Positions 43,038 to 51,279 of a stretch of 64,000 bases of DNA are shown piece by piece; the stretch's first letter is position 1, and each line of letters starts with the position of its first letter. The notes under the pieces are model-generated. The model saw only the letters and a list, made by a program, of their open reading frames with translations, searched no databases and was not told the DNA's origin. The translations under genes and the position numbers were made by a program. The stretch comes from Rhodoligotrophos appendicifer. GTDB taxonomy: Bacteria > Pseudomonadota > Alphaproteobacteria > Rhizobiales > Im1. The DNA lies in the NCBI RefSeq assembly GCF_007474605.1, contig NZ_VHKL01000004.1, forward strand, positions 186,001 through 250,000, read 5' to 3'.

Positions 43038-45140
43038 ATGCATGACCGGCCTCGATCAAAAAAAATCCGCCTGCAGGTTGTTGCAGCGAGCACAGTGCTG
43101 CTCGCGGCGCTGGGCTATTTTACGGCCATCTGGGCGGATAGAGTATTTCCCCCTCCCCTACCGGCGGATTTGCCTGTTTCGGCATCCGTACTTGATCGCA
43201 ATGGTGACTTGTTAGGAGCCTTCACCGTCAATGACGGTCTCTGGCGTTTTCCCGTCTCTCTCGCGGATGTCGATCCTCGATTTACAGAGATGCTCCTGGC
43301 CTATGAGGACAAGCGCTTTTATCGCCATAGCGGCATTGATCTTCGCGCACTCCTGCGAGCGGGACTCCAACTCGTTTGGCATGGGAGAATTATCTCAGGT
43401 GGTTCGACAATCACCATGCAGCTCGCCCGCCTGCTGGAGCCGCGACGGCAACGATCCTTGGCGGCGAAGGTCAGGCAGGCCCTGCGAGCCGTCCAGATCG
43501 AAAGACGCTTAGACAAACGAGAGATCTTGGAAGCCTATCTTACTCTCGCACCCTATGGCGGGAATTTAGAGGGTATCCGCGCTGCCAGCCTCGCCTATTT
43601 CGCAAAGGAACCCAAGCGCCTCACGCCCGGTGAGGCAGGGATGCTCATTGCCCTGCCCCAGCTTCCCGAAACCCGCAGGCCGGATGTTCATCGCGCGAAC
43701 GCTGTAAAAGCCCGAAATCGGGTTCTAGAGCGTATCGGCGGAGCCGTCGGTCTCGCTGCCGACGAGGTTGCTTCGGCCAAACAGGAGAAATTGCCATCGG
43801 CGCGTCACTCCATGCCCAACCTCGCCGCCCATTCCGCGGCCTTGATGCGCGCTCGCGATCCGAAGGCCGGCCTCTACAGGCTCTCCATCGACCGAAACAA
43901 GCAGATGGCCTTGGAGGCGCTCGCGCGCCATGCCGCTGAAAAACTTGGCTCGCAGATATCGGTCGCCATCATTTTGGCGGACCATCAGTCGGGAGCAATT
44001 CTTGCGAGGGTCGGCTCCCCTGAATTCGCGTCCCAGGCGCGGCGAGGTTATGTGGACATGAGCCGGGCGATCAGGTCGCCAGGATCCACCCTCAAGCCCT
44101 TTATCTACGGGCTGGGCTTCGAGGACGGGCTCATTCATCCCAGCACCTTGATCGAGGATCGTCCCTCCATCTTCGGTTCCTACCGGCCAGTGAATTTTGA
44201 TAGCTCCTATCAGGGTACAGTCACCATTCGGCAAGCCTTGCAGATGTCACTGAACATCCCCGCGGTGTCCGTTCTTGCGAATGCGGGACCTTTGCGTCTC
44301 ATGACCCGCATGAAGCGGGCTGGGACCACTCCGGTCATGCCGGACTTGTCTTCTCCGGGGCTCGCAATCGGATTAGGTGGTGTCGGTCTCACTCTCGAAG
44401 ACTTGGTGAGCCTATATGCAAGTCTGGCCCGGGGTGGTCGCCCCGTTCAGCTGTTCGAAACCACAAACCATGAAGCCGCTCAGGACGCAGCTCCGCAGGT
44501 TTTGAGTGAGGCCGCAGCTTGGTATGTTACAGACATCTTGCGAGGCACCCCGCCACCCGAAGGTGTTTTGCGCGGCTCAATCGCTTTCAAAACAGGCACG
44601 TCCTACGGTTATCGCGACGCGTGGTCGGTTGGCTATAATGGAGAATTCGTCATTGGACTCTGGGTCGGGCGCGCCGACGGAACACCGATTCCTGGCCTCT
44701 CAGGGAGAACAAGCGCTGCGCCTCTCTTGTTCGAGGCGTTCTCACGCGTCGGCGGCAGTGAGAGGCCCTTCAAAGCACAGCCCGACGGTGCTTATATCGC
44801 TTCCAACGAAGATCTGGCGAAGCCCTTGCAACATTTCACTGAAGGCATGTTCTCGAGCACTGCAGGAGCGAGCGTCGAGACCCCGCCCGTCATCATCTTT
44901 CCGCCCCGGGACGCAAAGATCGATATTGCACCGAGCGCGCGTTCGGACGGCAAGCTCTTGGCCGTCAAAATCCAAAACGGCACGCCACCTTTCCGATGGT
45001 TGATGAACGGGCGCCCGGCGACTCTGGGAGACCGACGAAGGCAGACAAACTTGGATATTGACGGGGTCGGCTTCTCGACCATCACCGTGATTGATTCTCA
45101 GGGGCGGACCGACAATGTCCGAGTATTTCTGCAAGAATGA
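43038..45140 (+). CDS. pbpC: Penicillin-binding protein 1C
   Basis: A bifunctional peptidoglycan synthase of 700 residues from ATG 43038 (an ATG at 42984 inside the preceding gene would add 18). A membrane anchor spans about 12-33. The GT51 glycosyltransferase has EDKRFYRHSGID and GGSTITMQLARLL. The transpeptidase has SPGSTLKPF (serine near 348), a SLN motif and FKTGTSYGYRDAW near 517. A C-terminal BiPBP_C module of about 85 residues closes the protein. It polymerises and crosslinks peptidoglycan at the periplasmic face. Its gene begins 14 nt after the alpha-2-macroglobulin stop, so the two are co-transcribed. Confidence 0.94.
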   Translation: MHDRPRSKKIRLQVVAASTVLLAALGYFTAIWADRVFPPPLPADLPVSASVLDRNGDLLGAFTVNDGLWRFPVSLADVDPRFTEMLLAYEDKRFYRHSGIDLRALLRAGLQLVWHGRIISGGSTITMQLARLLEPRRQRSLAAKVRQALRAVQIERRLDKREILEAYLTLAPYGGNLEGIRAASLAYFAKEPKRLTPGEAGMLIALPQLPETRRPDVHRANAVKARNRVLERIGGAVGLAADEVASAKQEKLPSARHSMPNLAAHSAALMRARDPKAGLYRLSIDRNKQMALEALARHAAEKLGSQISVAIILADHQSGAILARVGSPEFASQARRGYVDMSRAIRSPGSTLKPFIYGLGFEDGLIHPSTLIEDRPSIFGSYRPVNFDSSYQGTVTIRQALQMSLNIPAVSVLANAGPLRLMTRMKRAGTTPVMPDLSSPGLAIGLGGVGLTLEDLVSLYASLARGGRPVQLFETTNHEAAQDAAPQVLSEAAAWYVTDILRGTPPPEGVLRGSIAFKTGTSYGYRDAWSVGYNGEFVIGLWVGRADGTPIPGLSGRTSAAPLLFEAFSRVGGSERPFKAQPDGAYIASNEDLAKPLQHFTEGMFSSTAGASVETPPVIIFPPRDAKIDIAPSARSDGKLLAVKIQNGTPPFRWLMNGRPATLGDRRRQTNLDIDGVGFSTITVIDSQGRTDNVRVFLQE

Positions 45141-45269
45141 CTTAGATAAACCAGTCGTTACTTATACAGAAAAGCTTTACCATTCCGAGAACTCGCTAAC
45201 GCTCTAGTCTCGTTTTATTAACTGGCAGAATGCTGTTCTCTTCTCACAAAAAAGGGGGAAGAGAATCCT

Positions 45270-45479
45270 ATGAACCGGCGACAGGATGCGGCAACGATCG
45301 CAGTGATCCTCACCATCTCAATTCTGGTCCTTCTCATCATGCCGACGGCGCATCTGGCATTGCCTCAGACCATCAACGAGCCGAACGTGACAAGAAGTTC
45401 AAAGAATAACTCGCACCCAGATCTTCATCAGCTCAGAGGCAAGAGCTCATGCGGCCTGCGCTTTTGTCGCGACGCGTAG
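45270..45479 (+). CDS. Small membrane or secreted protein
   Basis: A 69-residue ORF not assigned to any family. It has a strong GGGGGAAGAG ribosome binding site, a basic start (MNRRQD), one hydrophobic segment (about 8-30, AATIAVILTISILVLLIMP) and a polar tail with two Cys near the end (SSCGLRFC). It stands in the gap between pbpC and the AI-2E-type gene, with its own AT-rich upstream region. It may be a small single-pass envelope protein. Real coding is plausible but unproven. Confidence 0.5.
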   Translation: MNRRQDAATIAVILTISILVLLIMPTAHLALPQTINEPNVTRSSKNNSHPDLHQLRGKSSCGLRFCRDA

Positions 45480-45503
45480 GACCAGTTTCTCAGACCAGCC
45501 CGT

Positions 45504-46604
45504 TTAAATCAAACCACGCAACGCCAGTTCGTCTTTGACATACGCGTAATATATGGGTGCAGCGACGAGCCCTGCGACACCAAAGGCCGCTTCCATCACC
45601 AGCATCGCCAGGAGCACTTCCCAAATTCTCGCTTGAATATGACCACCAATAATCTTGGCGTTCAAAAAATATTCAAGCTTGTGGATGATGACCAAATAGG
45701 CCAGCGAGGCGACGGCGACATACGGCGAAACACTCAGTGAAACGATGACGATGACCGTGTTGGATATCAGGTTGCCCAAGACCGGAAGCAAACCGACCAA
45801 GAAGGTCACGATGATGACTGTCTTGAGCAGGGGCAAGTGCACCCCGAACGACGGCAGCACAACTCCGAGATAAATCGCCGTCAAAACCGTATTGATGGCT
45901 GATATGCGAACCTGGGCGAAGACAACCCGCCTGAAAGCACGCGCAAACAAAGCGATCCTTGCGGTCACCGCCTCGGTCAAGGGTCGAGGATCGGGCCGGA
46001 ATGTCACCTCACTCACGGCAACAAACCCACCAATGATCATTCCGAACAGAATCCTGAGCAGGACACGACCGAAATCTTCACCCCACTTCTGAACTAGGCC
46101 GGCATTCTCCCGCAACCAGTTCGCAGCCGTGCTCTCTATCTGTTGGCCGTTCTCCGGCAAATACTGGCTTGCCCAACTCGGAAGACGGATGCGCGCGGTG
46201 CTTAAGATGTCCGCCATCTTCTGCATCAATGCCGGCAGGCTGTCGGACCCGCCGACAAGAAGGTGCGTAAGCCCGAAAATGGCTAGTCCCACCATGATTA
46301 TGGTGATCACGAAGACCAGAATAAGAACCACGACCTTCCCTGGCTCGTGGCTCAACCCTATGGCCTTCAAGTGAGGGGCCACAGCATGGACGATCGTGTA
46401 GACGAGGAGACCAGCAAGCAACGCCGTCAAAAGGTGAAGACCCAAGGTGGCGAATAGCGCAAGTCCGCTCAGGATCAAGGAAGCGATTTCGTATCGCGAG
46501 GGTGTTTCGACGGGCAAAGCCCTGAACCTCTGTTGCCAGCCAGTCGGCGTGAGGCCCTGCCGTATAGCATGCCGAAGAGTTCGTAAAGCAGCCTGACGGA
46601 GCAA
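45504..46604 (-). CDS. AI-2E-family (TqsA/PerM-like) transporter
   Basis: A 366-residue membrane protein with about seven to eight helices. The pattern LASLILSGLALF...LLAGLLVYTIV at the N-terminus and INTVLTAIYLGVVLPSFGVHLPLLKTVIIVTFLVGLLPVLGNLISNTVIVIVSL in the centre is that of AI-2E family proteins. Members export signalling molecules or act as Na+/H+ antiporters; the role here is open. The start is taken at TTG 46604 with GAGGGG upstream; a TTG at 46517 with GAGG is an alternative. It diverges from bioM across 68 bp. Confidence 0.85.
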   Translation of the reverse strand: MLRQAALRTLRHAIRQGLTPTGWQQRFRALPVETPSRYEIASLILSGLALFATLGLHLLTALLAGLLVYTIVHAVAPHLKAIGLSHEPGKVVVLILVFVITIIMVGLAIFGLTHLLVGGSDSLPALMQKMADILSTARIRLPSWASQYLPENGQQIESTAANWLRENAGLVQKWGEDFGRVLLRILFGMIIGGFVAVSEVTFRPDPRPLTEAVTARIALFARAFRRVVFAQVRISAINTVLTAIYLGVVLPSFGVHLPLLKTVIIVTFLVGLLPVLGNLISNTVIVIVSLSVSPYVAVASLAYLVIIHKLEYFLNAKIIGGHIQARIWEVLLAMLVMEAAFGVAGLVAAPIYYAYVKDELALRGLI

Positions 46605-46672
46605 GTCCCCTCGCCGGTCTATCCAGTAGGCATCAGCTAGCGTTCCGTGCCGGACGATGTATAAGCCGTCAC

Positions 46673-47353
46673 ATGAGCCAATTCGTCTTCGAACAGGTGC
46701 GGGTCGAGCGTGAGGGGCGCCTTGTCCTCGATGTTCCCCGACTGGTCATCGCTGAACAACGGGTTGGTATCGTCGGGCTGAACGGGTCAGGCAAGAGCAC
46801 CCTCCTGCGCCTTATGAACGGCCTCGTCGCCCCGACCAGCGGCGACGTCTGTGTCGACGGCCTGAACACCAAAGTCGACGGAAGACGGATCCGCAAGACA
46901 GTCGGCTTCATCTTCCAGAACCCCGACAATCAGATCGTCTACCCCATCGTCTCGGAGGATCTGGGGTTCGGCCTGAAAAACATCGGAATTCCCAAGAGCG
47001 AAATCCCCGGGCGCATTGCAGCTGCCCTCACGAGATTGCAGATTTCGCACCTGAGCGAGAGACAAAGCCACCTCCTCAGTGGGGGAGAGAAGCAACTCGT
47101 CGCACTCGCCGCCGTGATGGTGATGGAGCCTCACACTATCCTGTTCGACGAGCCAACAGCGGGACTGGATCTCCGTAATCGGAATCACGTTTGCAGAACC
47201 TTGGGAGCGCTGGCGGAACAAGCCGTCATTGTCAGCCACGATTTAATGCTGCTGGACCAAGCTGACCGCGTACTTGTCATGGCGGACGGATGCATCATCA
47301 TGGATGCCCCTGCCAAAGAAGCAATTCAGTTCTATACGGCCCATTGTGGATGA
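46673..47353 (+). CDS. bioM: Biotin ECF transporter ATPase
   Basis: A 226-residue ABC ATPase with Walker A GLNGSGKSTLLRL, signature LLSGGEKQLVALA and Walker B ILFDEPTAGLD. It resembles the cobalt/biotin ECF ATPases (a single EcfA-like subunit). With BioN and BioY it imports biotin. The order bioM-bioN-bioY and overlaps of 4 nt (ATGA at 47350) are typical for alphaproteobacteria. The ribosome binding site of this first gene is weak. Confidence 0.9.
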   Translation: MSQFVFEQVRVEREGRLVLDVPRLVIAEQRVGIVGLNGSGKSTLLRLMNGLVAPTSGDVCVDGLNTKVDGRRIRKTVGFIFQNPDNQIVYPIVSEDLGFGLKNIGIPKSEIPGRIAAALTRLQISHLSERQSHLLSGGEKQLVALAAVMVMEPHTILFDEPTAGLDLRNRNHVCRTLGALAEQAVIVSHDLMLLDQADRVLVMADGCIIMDAPAKEAIQFYTAHCG

Positions 47354-47967
47354 TCACCTCGCTGCACGTTCCTGGCAACACGGTGCTCCACCGGCTCCCA
47401 GCCGGCTGGAAGATGGGTGCATTATGCGTCAGTGGAATTTTGCTGTTCACACTCAAGTCCCCGCTCTGGCTTCTCGCTAGCCTTGGATTGTCCATCGTCC
47501 TTCTCGGGGTGGCTCAGCTTCGTTGGGACAGGATCAAGCGACAGATGTTCGGGCCAGCGATGATCCTGGCCTTTCTGTTTGTCGCCACGGCCGCATTGGA
47601 CAGCGTTTCTGTCGCCATCCCGATGGCCCTGAGACTTGGCACCCTGATCCTCGCCGCCTATGTGGTGACCGCCACGACCTCAACGGCAGAAATTCTCGAT
47701 CTCGTGGAGGTGCTCATGATGCCTCTCGAGCGGCTGCATCTCGCGAAAGCCGCTCACGTGGCACTGGCCGTTTCACTGGTCATTCGCTTCATCCCCGTTT
47801 TACTTGCACAAGCCAGGGAAATCAGAGAGGCGCAGGCCGCTCGAGGGCTGGAACGAAGCACTATCGCGCTTGTCGTGCCCCTGATAGTTCATGCCCTGAA
47901 ATCCGCCGACGATATCGCAGCCGCCGTAGACGCTCGATGCTACCCGCCAGGAGATGGCCCATCATGA
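47350..47967 (+). CDS. bioN: Biotin ECF transporter transmembrane subunit
   Basis: A 205-residue EcfT-type protein with four to five membrane segments and the paired cytoplasmic coupling motifs REAQAARGLE and AAAVDARCY that dock on the ATPase. The longer open frame from 47290 lacks family sequence; ATG 47350 overlaps the bioM stop as ATGA. It is the second component of the biotin importer. Confidence 0.9.
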   Translation: MITSLHVPGNTVLHRLPAGWKMGALCVSGILLFTLKSPLWLLASLGLSIVLLGVAQLRWDRIKRQMFGPAMILAFLFVATAALDSVSVAIPMALRLGTLILAAYVVTATTSTAEILDLVEVLMMPLERLHLAKAAHVALAVSLVIRFIPVLLAQAREIREAQAARGLERSTIALVVPLIVHALKSADDIAAAVDARCYPPGDGPS

Positions 47968-48521
47968 CGACACGTGACGTGGTTCTAGTTGCACTGTTCG
48001 CCGCAATCATGGTGGTTCTAGGATTATCTCCCCGAATTCCCTTAACATTCTTGCCCGTGCCGATCACCTTGCAAACACTCGGCGTGATGCTGGCGGGTAC
48101 GATGATCGGTCCCATACGCGGGGCGCTTGCCATGCTCCTCTTCCTGTTGCTGATCGCCATGGGTCTCCCGGTTCTTGCGGGAGGCCAGGGCGGGCTCGGG
48201 AGCTTTGCGGGGCCAACTGCGGGATTCATCTATGGCTGGCCCATCGGTGCCTTCGTAGCAGGTTGGGCGTTCAAGGCATGGGGACAACGAGTCCCCAAGC
48301 CATGGGGCGAGATCGCAGTCATCTTCCTTGCCTGCGTGCTCGGCGGCATCGTCATCGTCTATCTTTGCGGCGTCGCCTGGCTTGTTCTCATGACGGGAAT
48401 AGGGCTCCAAAAGGCCCTCATCGGGATGGTTGCCTTCGTGCCCGGCGATCTCATCAAGGCCGTACTCAGCTCGCTGATCGTGCACAATGTCAGACGAGCC
48501 TATCCATTGGACCTCAAGTGA
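47964..48521 (+). CDS. bioY: Biotin-binding S component BioY
   Basis: A 185-residue membrane protein with six hydrophobic segments. The BioY family is recognised by FLPVPITLQTLGVMLAGTMIGPIRGALAMLLFLLLIAMGLPV, then GGQGGLGSFAGPTAGFIYGWPIGAFVAG and LIGMVAFVPGDLIKAV. It captures biotin for the ECF importer. ATG 47964 overlaps the bioN stop (ATGA) and has AGGAGATGG upstream; the much longer frame to the left is not used. Its stop overlaps the next start (GTGA). Confidence 0.93.
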   Translation: MTTRDVVLVALFAAIMVVLGLSPRIPLTFLPVPITLQTLGVMLAGTMIGPIRGALAMLLFLLLIAMGLPVLAGGQGGLGSFAGPTAGFIYGWPIGAFVAGWAFKAWGQRVPKPWGEIAVIFLACVLGGIVIVYLCGVAWLVLMTGIGLQKALIGMVAFVPGDLIKAVLSSLIVHNVRRAYPLDLK

Positions 48522-49711
48522 CACCCGTCCCGCCAAGGTCACCGCTCCCCTTAAGCCACGTTGTCCTCGGGATCCTTGCGCTTGCCACTGCTCCGGCCAT
48601 TGGCCTCGGACTCGCGCGTTTCGGTTACGCGTTGGTTCTTCCAAACATGAGAGAAAATCTCGACTGGACCTATGCTCAGGCGGGGTGGATGAACACAGTC
48701 AATGCGCTCGGGTATTTGGCGGGGGCATTGATCTCGTCCTTGGTTTCGCGATTTCTGGGCATGCGCAGAACCACGATCCTCGGTGCCGTGATGGTCACAG
48801 CAGCTCTCGCAGTCTCCGGTTTGAGCGGTGACTTCACCCTTCTCAGTACCGCTCGCCTGGTCGCCGGGCTCGGAGGGGCACTCTCCTTCGTCGCTGGAGG
48901 AACACTCGCCTCTCAGTTCTCGGGCCACGCCAGCAATCCGGCCCGGATGCTGGGGCTGTTCTACATCGGCCCCAGCGTCGGCATTCTGCTGTCTGGATTG
49001 GCCATACCTTCCATATTGGAAACCCTGGGTGCCGGTTCCTGGCGGGTGGCATGGCTGGTGATGGCTGCCGCGAGCGGCTTGCTGATCGCCATCCTTATCC
49101 TCGCCGGACCTCAAGATCAGCAGCGGGTCGGCGTCATCAAACAGCGTCATGCCCCGCTGATCCCGATGATTCCCATTCTGGTGGGATATCTCTTCTTCGG
49201 CACCGGCTACATCGCCTACATGACCTTCATGATCGCGTGGGTTCAGCAATCCGGCGGGGGCGCGGCGGAGCAGACAGCGTTTTGGTCTGCGATCGCGATC
49301 TCGGCAATCATATCGACTTCGTTTTGGTCATCCCTCGTCGCGCAAATGACCGGCGGGAGGGGCGTGGGCGCCATGATTGGTTTGACCTCCATAGGTGCCG
49401 CACTGCCCCTTGTTATACCCGGCTATGTCGGTCTGTTGGTCTCCGCTCTCTTATTCGGCACATCCTTTTTCTCCGTCGTCTCGGCCACCACCATCTTCAT
49501 TCGCAAATATTATCCAGCCGATGCTTGGGCATCGGGGATTGCGAGCATGACCGTCTGCTTCAGCCTCGGCCAAGTCATTGGACCCGTGGCGATCGGGTAC
49601 ATGTCCGATGCTTCTGGCGGTCTCACCATGGGTCTTTGGATTTCCGCGGCTGTCCTTGTGCTCGGCGCGTTGATCAGTTCACTGCAGCCTGCTCCTGGCA
49701 ACAGGACTTGA
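48518..49711 (+). CDS. YbfB/YjiJ-type MFS transporter
   Basis: A 397-residue major facilitator protein with twelve membrane segments. The N-terminus (APAIGLGLARFGYALVLPNMRENLDWTYAQAGWMNTVNALGYLAGAL) is that of the YbfB/YjiJ group, whose substrates are mostly unknown. The start is GTG 48518, overlapping the bioY stop as GTGA, so its translation is coupled to the biotin importer. Longer frames to 48263 read through bioY in another frame and are rejected. Whether it carries a biotin-related compound is an open, position-based guess. Confidence 0.88.
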   Translation: MTPVPPRSPLPLSHVVLGILALATAPAIGLGLARFGYALVLPNMRENLDWTYAQAGWMNTVNALGYLAGALISSLVSRFLGMRRTTILGAVMVTAALAVSGLSGDFTLLSTARLVAGLGGALSFVAGGTLASQFSGHASNPARMLGLFYIGPSVGILLSGLAIPSILETLGAGSWRVAWLVMAAASGLLIAILILAGPQDQQRVGVIKQRHAPLIPMIPILVGYLFFGTGYIAYMTFMIAWVQQSGGGAAEQTAFWSAIAISAIISTSFWSSLVAQMTGGRGVGAMIGLTSIGAALPLVIPGYVGLLVSALLFGTSFFSVVSATTIFIRKYYPADAWASGIASMTVCFSLGQVIGPVAIGYMSDASGGLTMGLWISAAVLVLGALISSLQPAPGNRT

Positions 49712-49814
49712 CTTGTGCAGTGCAATGTCCACTTATCACGTCATCGCGATAATGCGATCTCGGTGCTTTGGCCGCGTGAACGACTCTCCGCATTAGGCGG
49801 CCAATCGTCCTGCC

Positions 49815-49876
49815 TCGGTACCTTTCATAAATTCTCCTGACCGCCCGGATCACGCGGGGCGCTCCTAAGGTACCGA
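49815..49876 (+). promoter_or_regulatory. Structured 5' leader of the RhlE-like helicase gene
   Basis: A perfect 10-nt inverted repeat, TCGGTACCTT (49815-49824) and AAGGTACCGA (49867-49876), encloses 42 nt. Inside it a smaller stem, CGCCC (49842-49846) and GGGCG (49857-49861), is possible. It ends 57 nt before the helicase ATG. DEAD-box helicase mRNAs often have long cold-responsive leaders. The pairing is seen; function is inferred. Confidence 0.5.
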
Positions 49877-49933
49877 CACCGCGGTCTTCCCAGATGACCT
49901 CTGTGGCCGGGAATTCGAAAGATTTTTGACTTG

Positions 49934-51259
49934 ATGACGTTTTCAGAACTTGGCCTCCCCGACTCCATCCTTAAGACTCTGGAGCAGCAGGGCTACACCA
50001 ATCCCACCCCCATCCAGGCGCAAGCCATTCCCTTTTTGATGGCCGGACGTGATCTTCTCGGCATAGCCGCGACAGGCACGGGTAAGACCGCGGCCTTCGC
50101 TCTCCCCATTCTTGCAAAGCTCAACGCCGAGAAGCGACCGCTTGCGAACCGCTCAGCTCAGGTGCTCGTCTTGAGCCCCACCCGAGAATTGGCTCAACAG
50201 ATCGCCGATAGCTTCAAGGTCTACGGAGAAAGCCTGCGCGTTAAGGTTGCCGTGGTTGTGGGTGGCGCATCTTTCCGCCAGCAGGCGACTTTGCTGCAGC
50301 GAGGGGTCGATGTTCTCGTCGCCACTCCCGGCCGCCTTCTTGATCATGCCGAGCAAGGCACACTCCGCCTTGATGCTTGTCGGTTTTTTGTTCTCGACGA
50401 AGCCGACCACATGCTCGATCTCGGCTTCCTGCCTGCAGTCAGGAAGATCATCCGCAACCTTCCGAAGCAGCGTCAGAGCCTGTTCTTCTCAGCGACGATG
50501 CCGAAGGAGATTGCAGGTCTGGCGGCGGAATTGCTCGACCAGCCCGAACGTGTCTCGGTTACTCCTGAGTCCACGCCGGCTGAACGGATCGATCAAGAGA
50601 TCATCCACGTCGCGACAGCGCAAAAGACCAAGATCCTCACCGATATCCTCCAGAGCCGACTCCAGGACCGTGTCCTGGTGTTCACGAGAACCAAACGCGG
50701 TGCCGATCGTGTGGTGCTCAGTCTCGACAAAGCCGGGCTCAACTCCGCCGCTATTCACGGAAACAAGAGTCAACCCCAGAGGCAGCGGGCCCTTGCAGGA
50801 TTCAAATCCGGCGAGACCTCAATTTTGGTGGCTACGGATATTGCCGCAAGAGGCATCGATGTCGACGGGATCGACTTGGTCGTTCAGTATGATCTTCCAG
50901 AGGTCCCAGAAACCTATGTCCATCGTATTGGACGAACCGGTCGGGCTGGCGCCAGTGGGCAAGCGGTTGCCTTTTGTGCTTCGGACGAGCAGCCGCTCCT
51001 CCGGGCAATTGAGAAGGTGACCCGTTTGACGATCCCGGCCCGCCGGGATCCATCGGCGGACCAAGAGCAAAGCTCCATTCCTGCAAGCCGGCCCGCAACA
51101 AGGGGGAAGGTGCAGCGCACTCGACCTCAGGCATTCGGGTCGCATAAGCCCGGAAACAATCACTCTGGGGGAGCCCCGCGGCCTCAGAATAGATCCGTGC
51201 GAGCTCAATCCGGCCAGGGTGGACGGCCTATGTCCCCGGCACGAACTTACGGATCCTAA
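49934..51259 (+). CDS. rhlE: DEAD-box RNA helicase, RhlE-like
   Basis: A 441-residue helicase. The Q motif region (GYTNPTPIQAQAIP), motif I ATGTGKT (46-52), PTRELAQQ, the DEAD motif in VLDEADHMLDLGF, SAT, and HRIGRTGRAGASG are all in place. A basic, Arg/Gly/Ser-rich tail of about 70 residues is typical of RhlE. It unwinds structured RNA in ribosome maturation and mRNA decay, often at low temperature. The ATG at 49934 directly follows an in-frame TTG. A leader with a long inverted repeat precedes it, and it converges on the glycosyltransferase gene. Confidence 0.92.
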   Translation: MTFSELGLPDSILKTLEQQGYTNPTPIQAQAIPFLMAGRDLLGIAATGTGKTAAFALPILAKLNAEKRPLANRSAQVLVLSPTRELAQQIADSFKVYGESLRVKVAVVVGGASFRQQATLLQRGVDVLVATPGRLLDHAEQGTLRLDACRFFVLDEADHMLDLGFLPAVRKIIRNLPKQRQSLFFSATMPKEIAGLAAELLDQPERVSVTPESTPAERIDQEIIHVATAQKTKILTDILQSRLQDRVLVFTRTKRGADRVVLSLDKAGLNSAAIHGNKSQPQRQRALAGFKSGETSILVATDIAARGIDVDGIDLVVQYDLPEVPETYVHRIGRTGRAGASGQAVAFCASDEQPLLRAIEKVTRLTIPARRDPSADQEQSSIPASRPATRGKVQRTRPQAFGSHKPGNNHSGGAPRPQNRSVRAQSGQGGRPMSPARTYGS

Positions 51260-51279
51260 TCCGTCCGGTTGCTCACATT

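Noticed and set aside
47523-47963. N-terminal extension of the bioY frame
   Set aside because: This part runs through bioN in another frame; BioY homology starts at ATG 47964 with its own ribosome site.
48263-48517. N-terminal extension of the MFS frame
   Set aside because: It overlaps bioY out of frame; the MFS family start matches GTG 48518.
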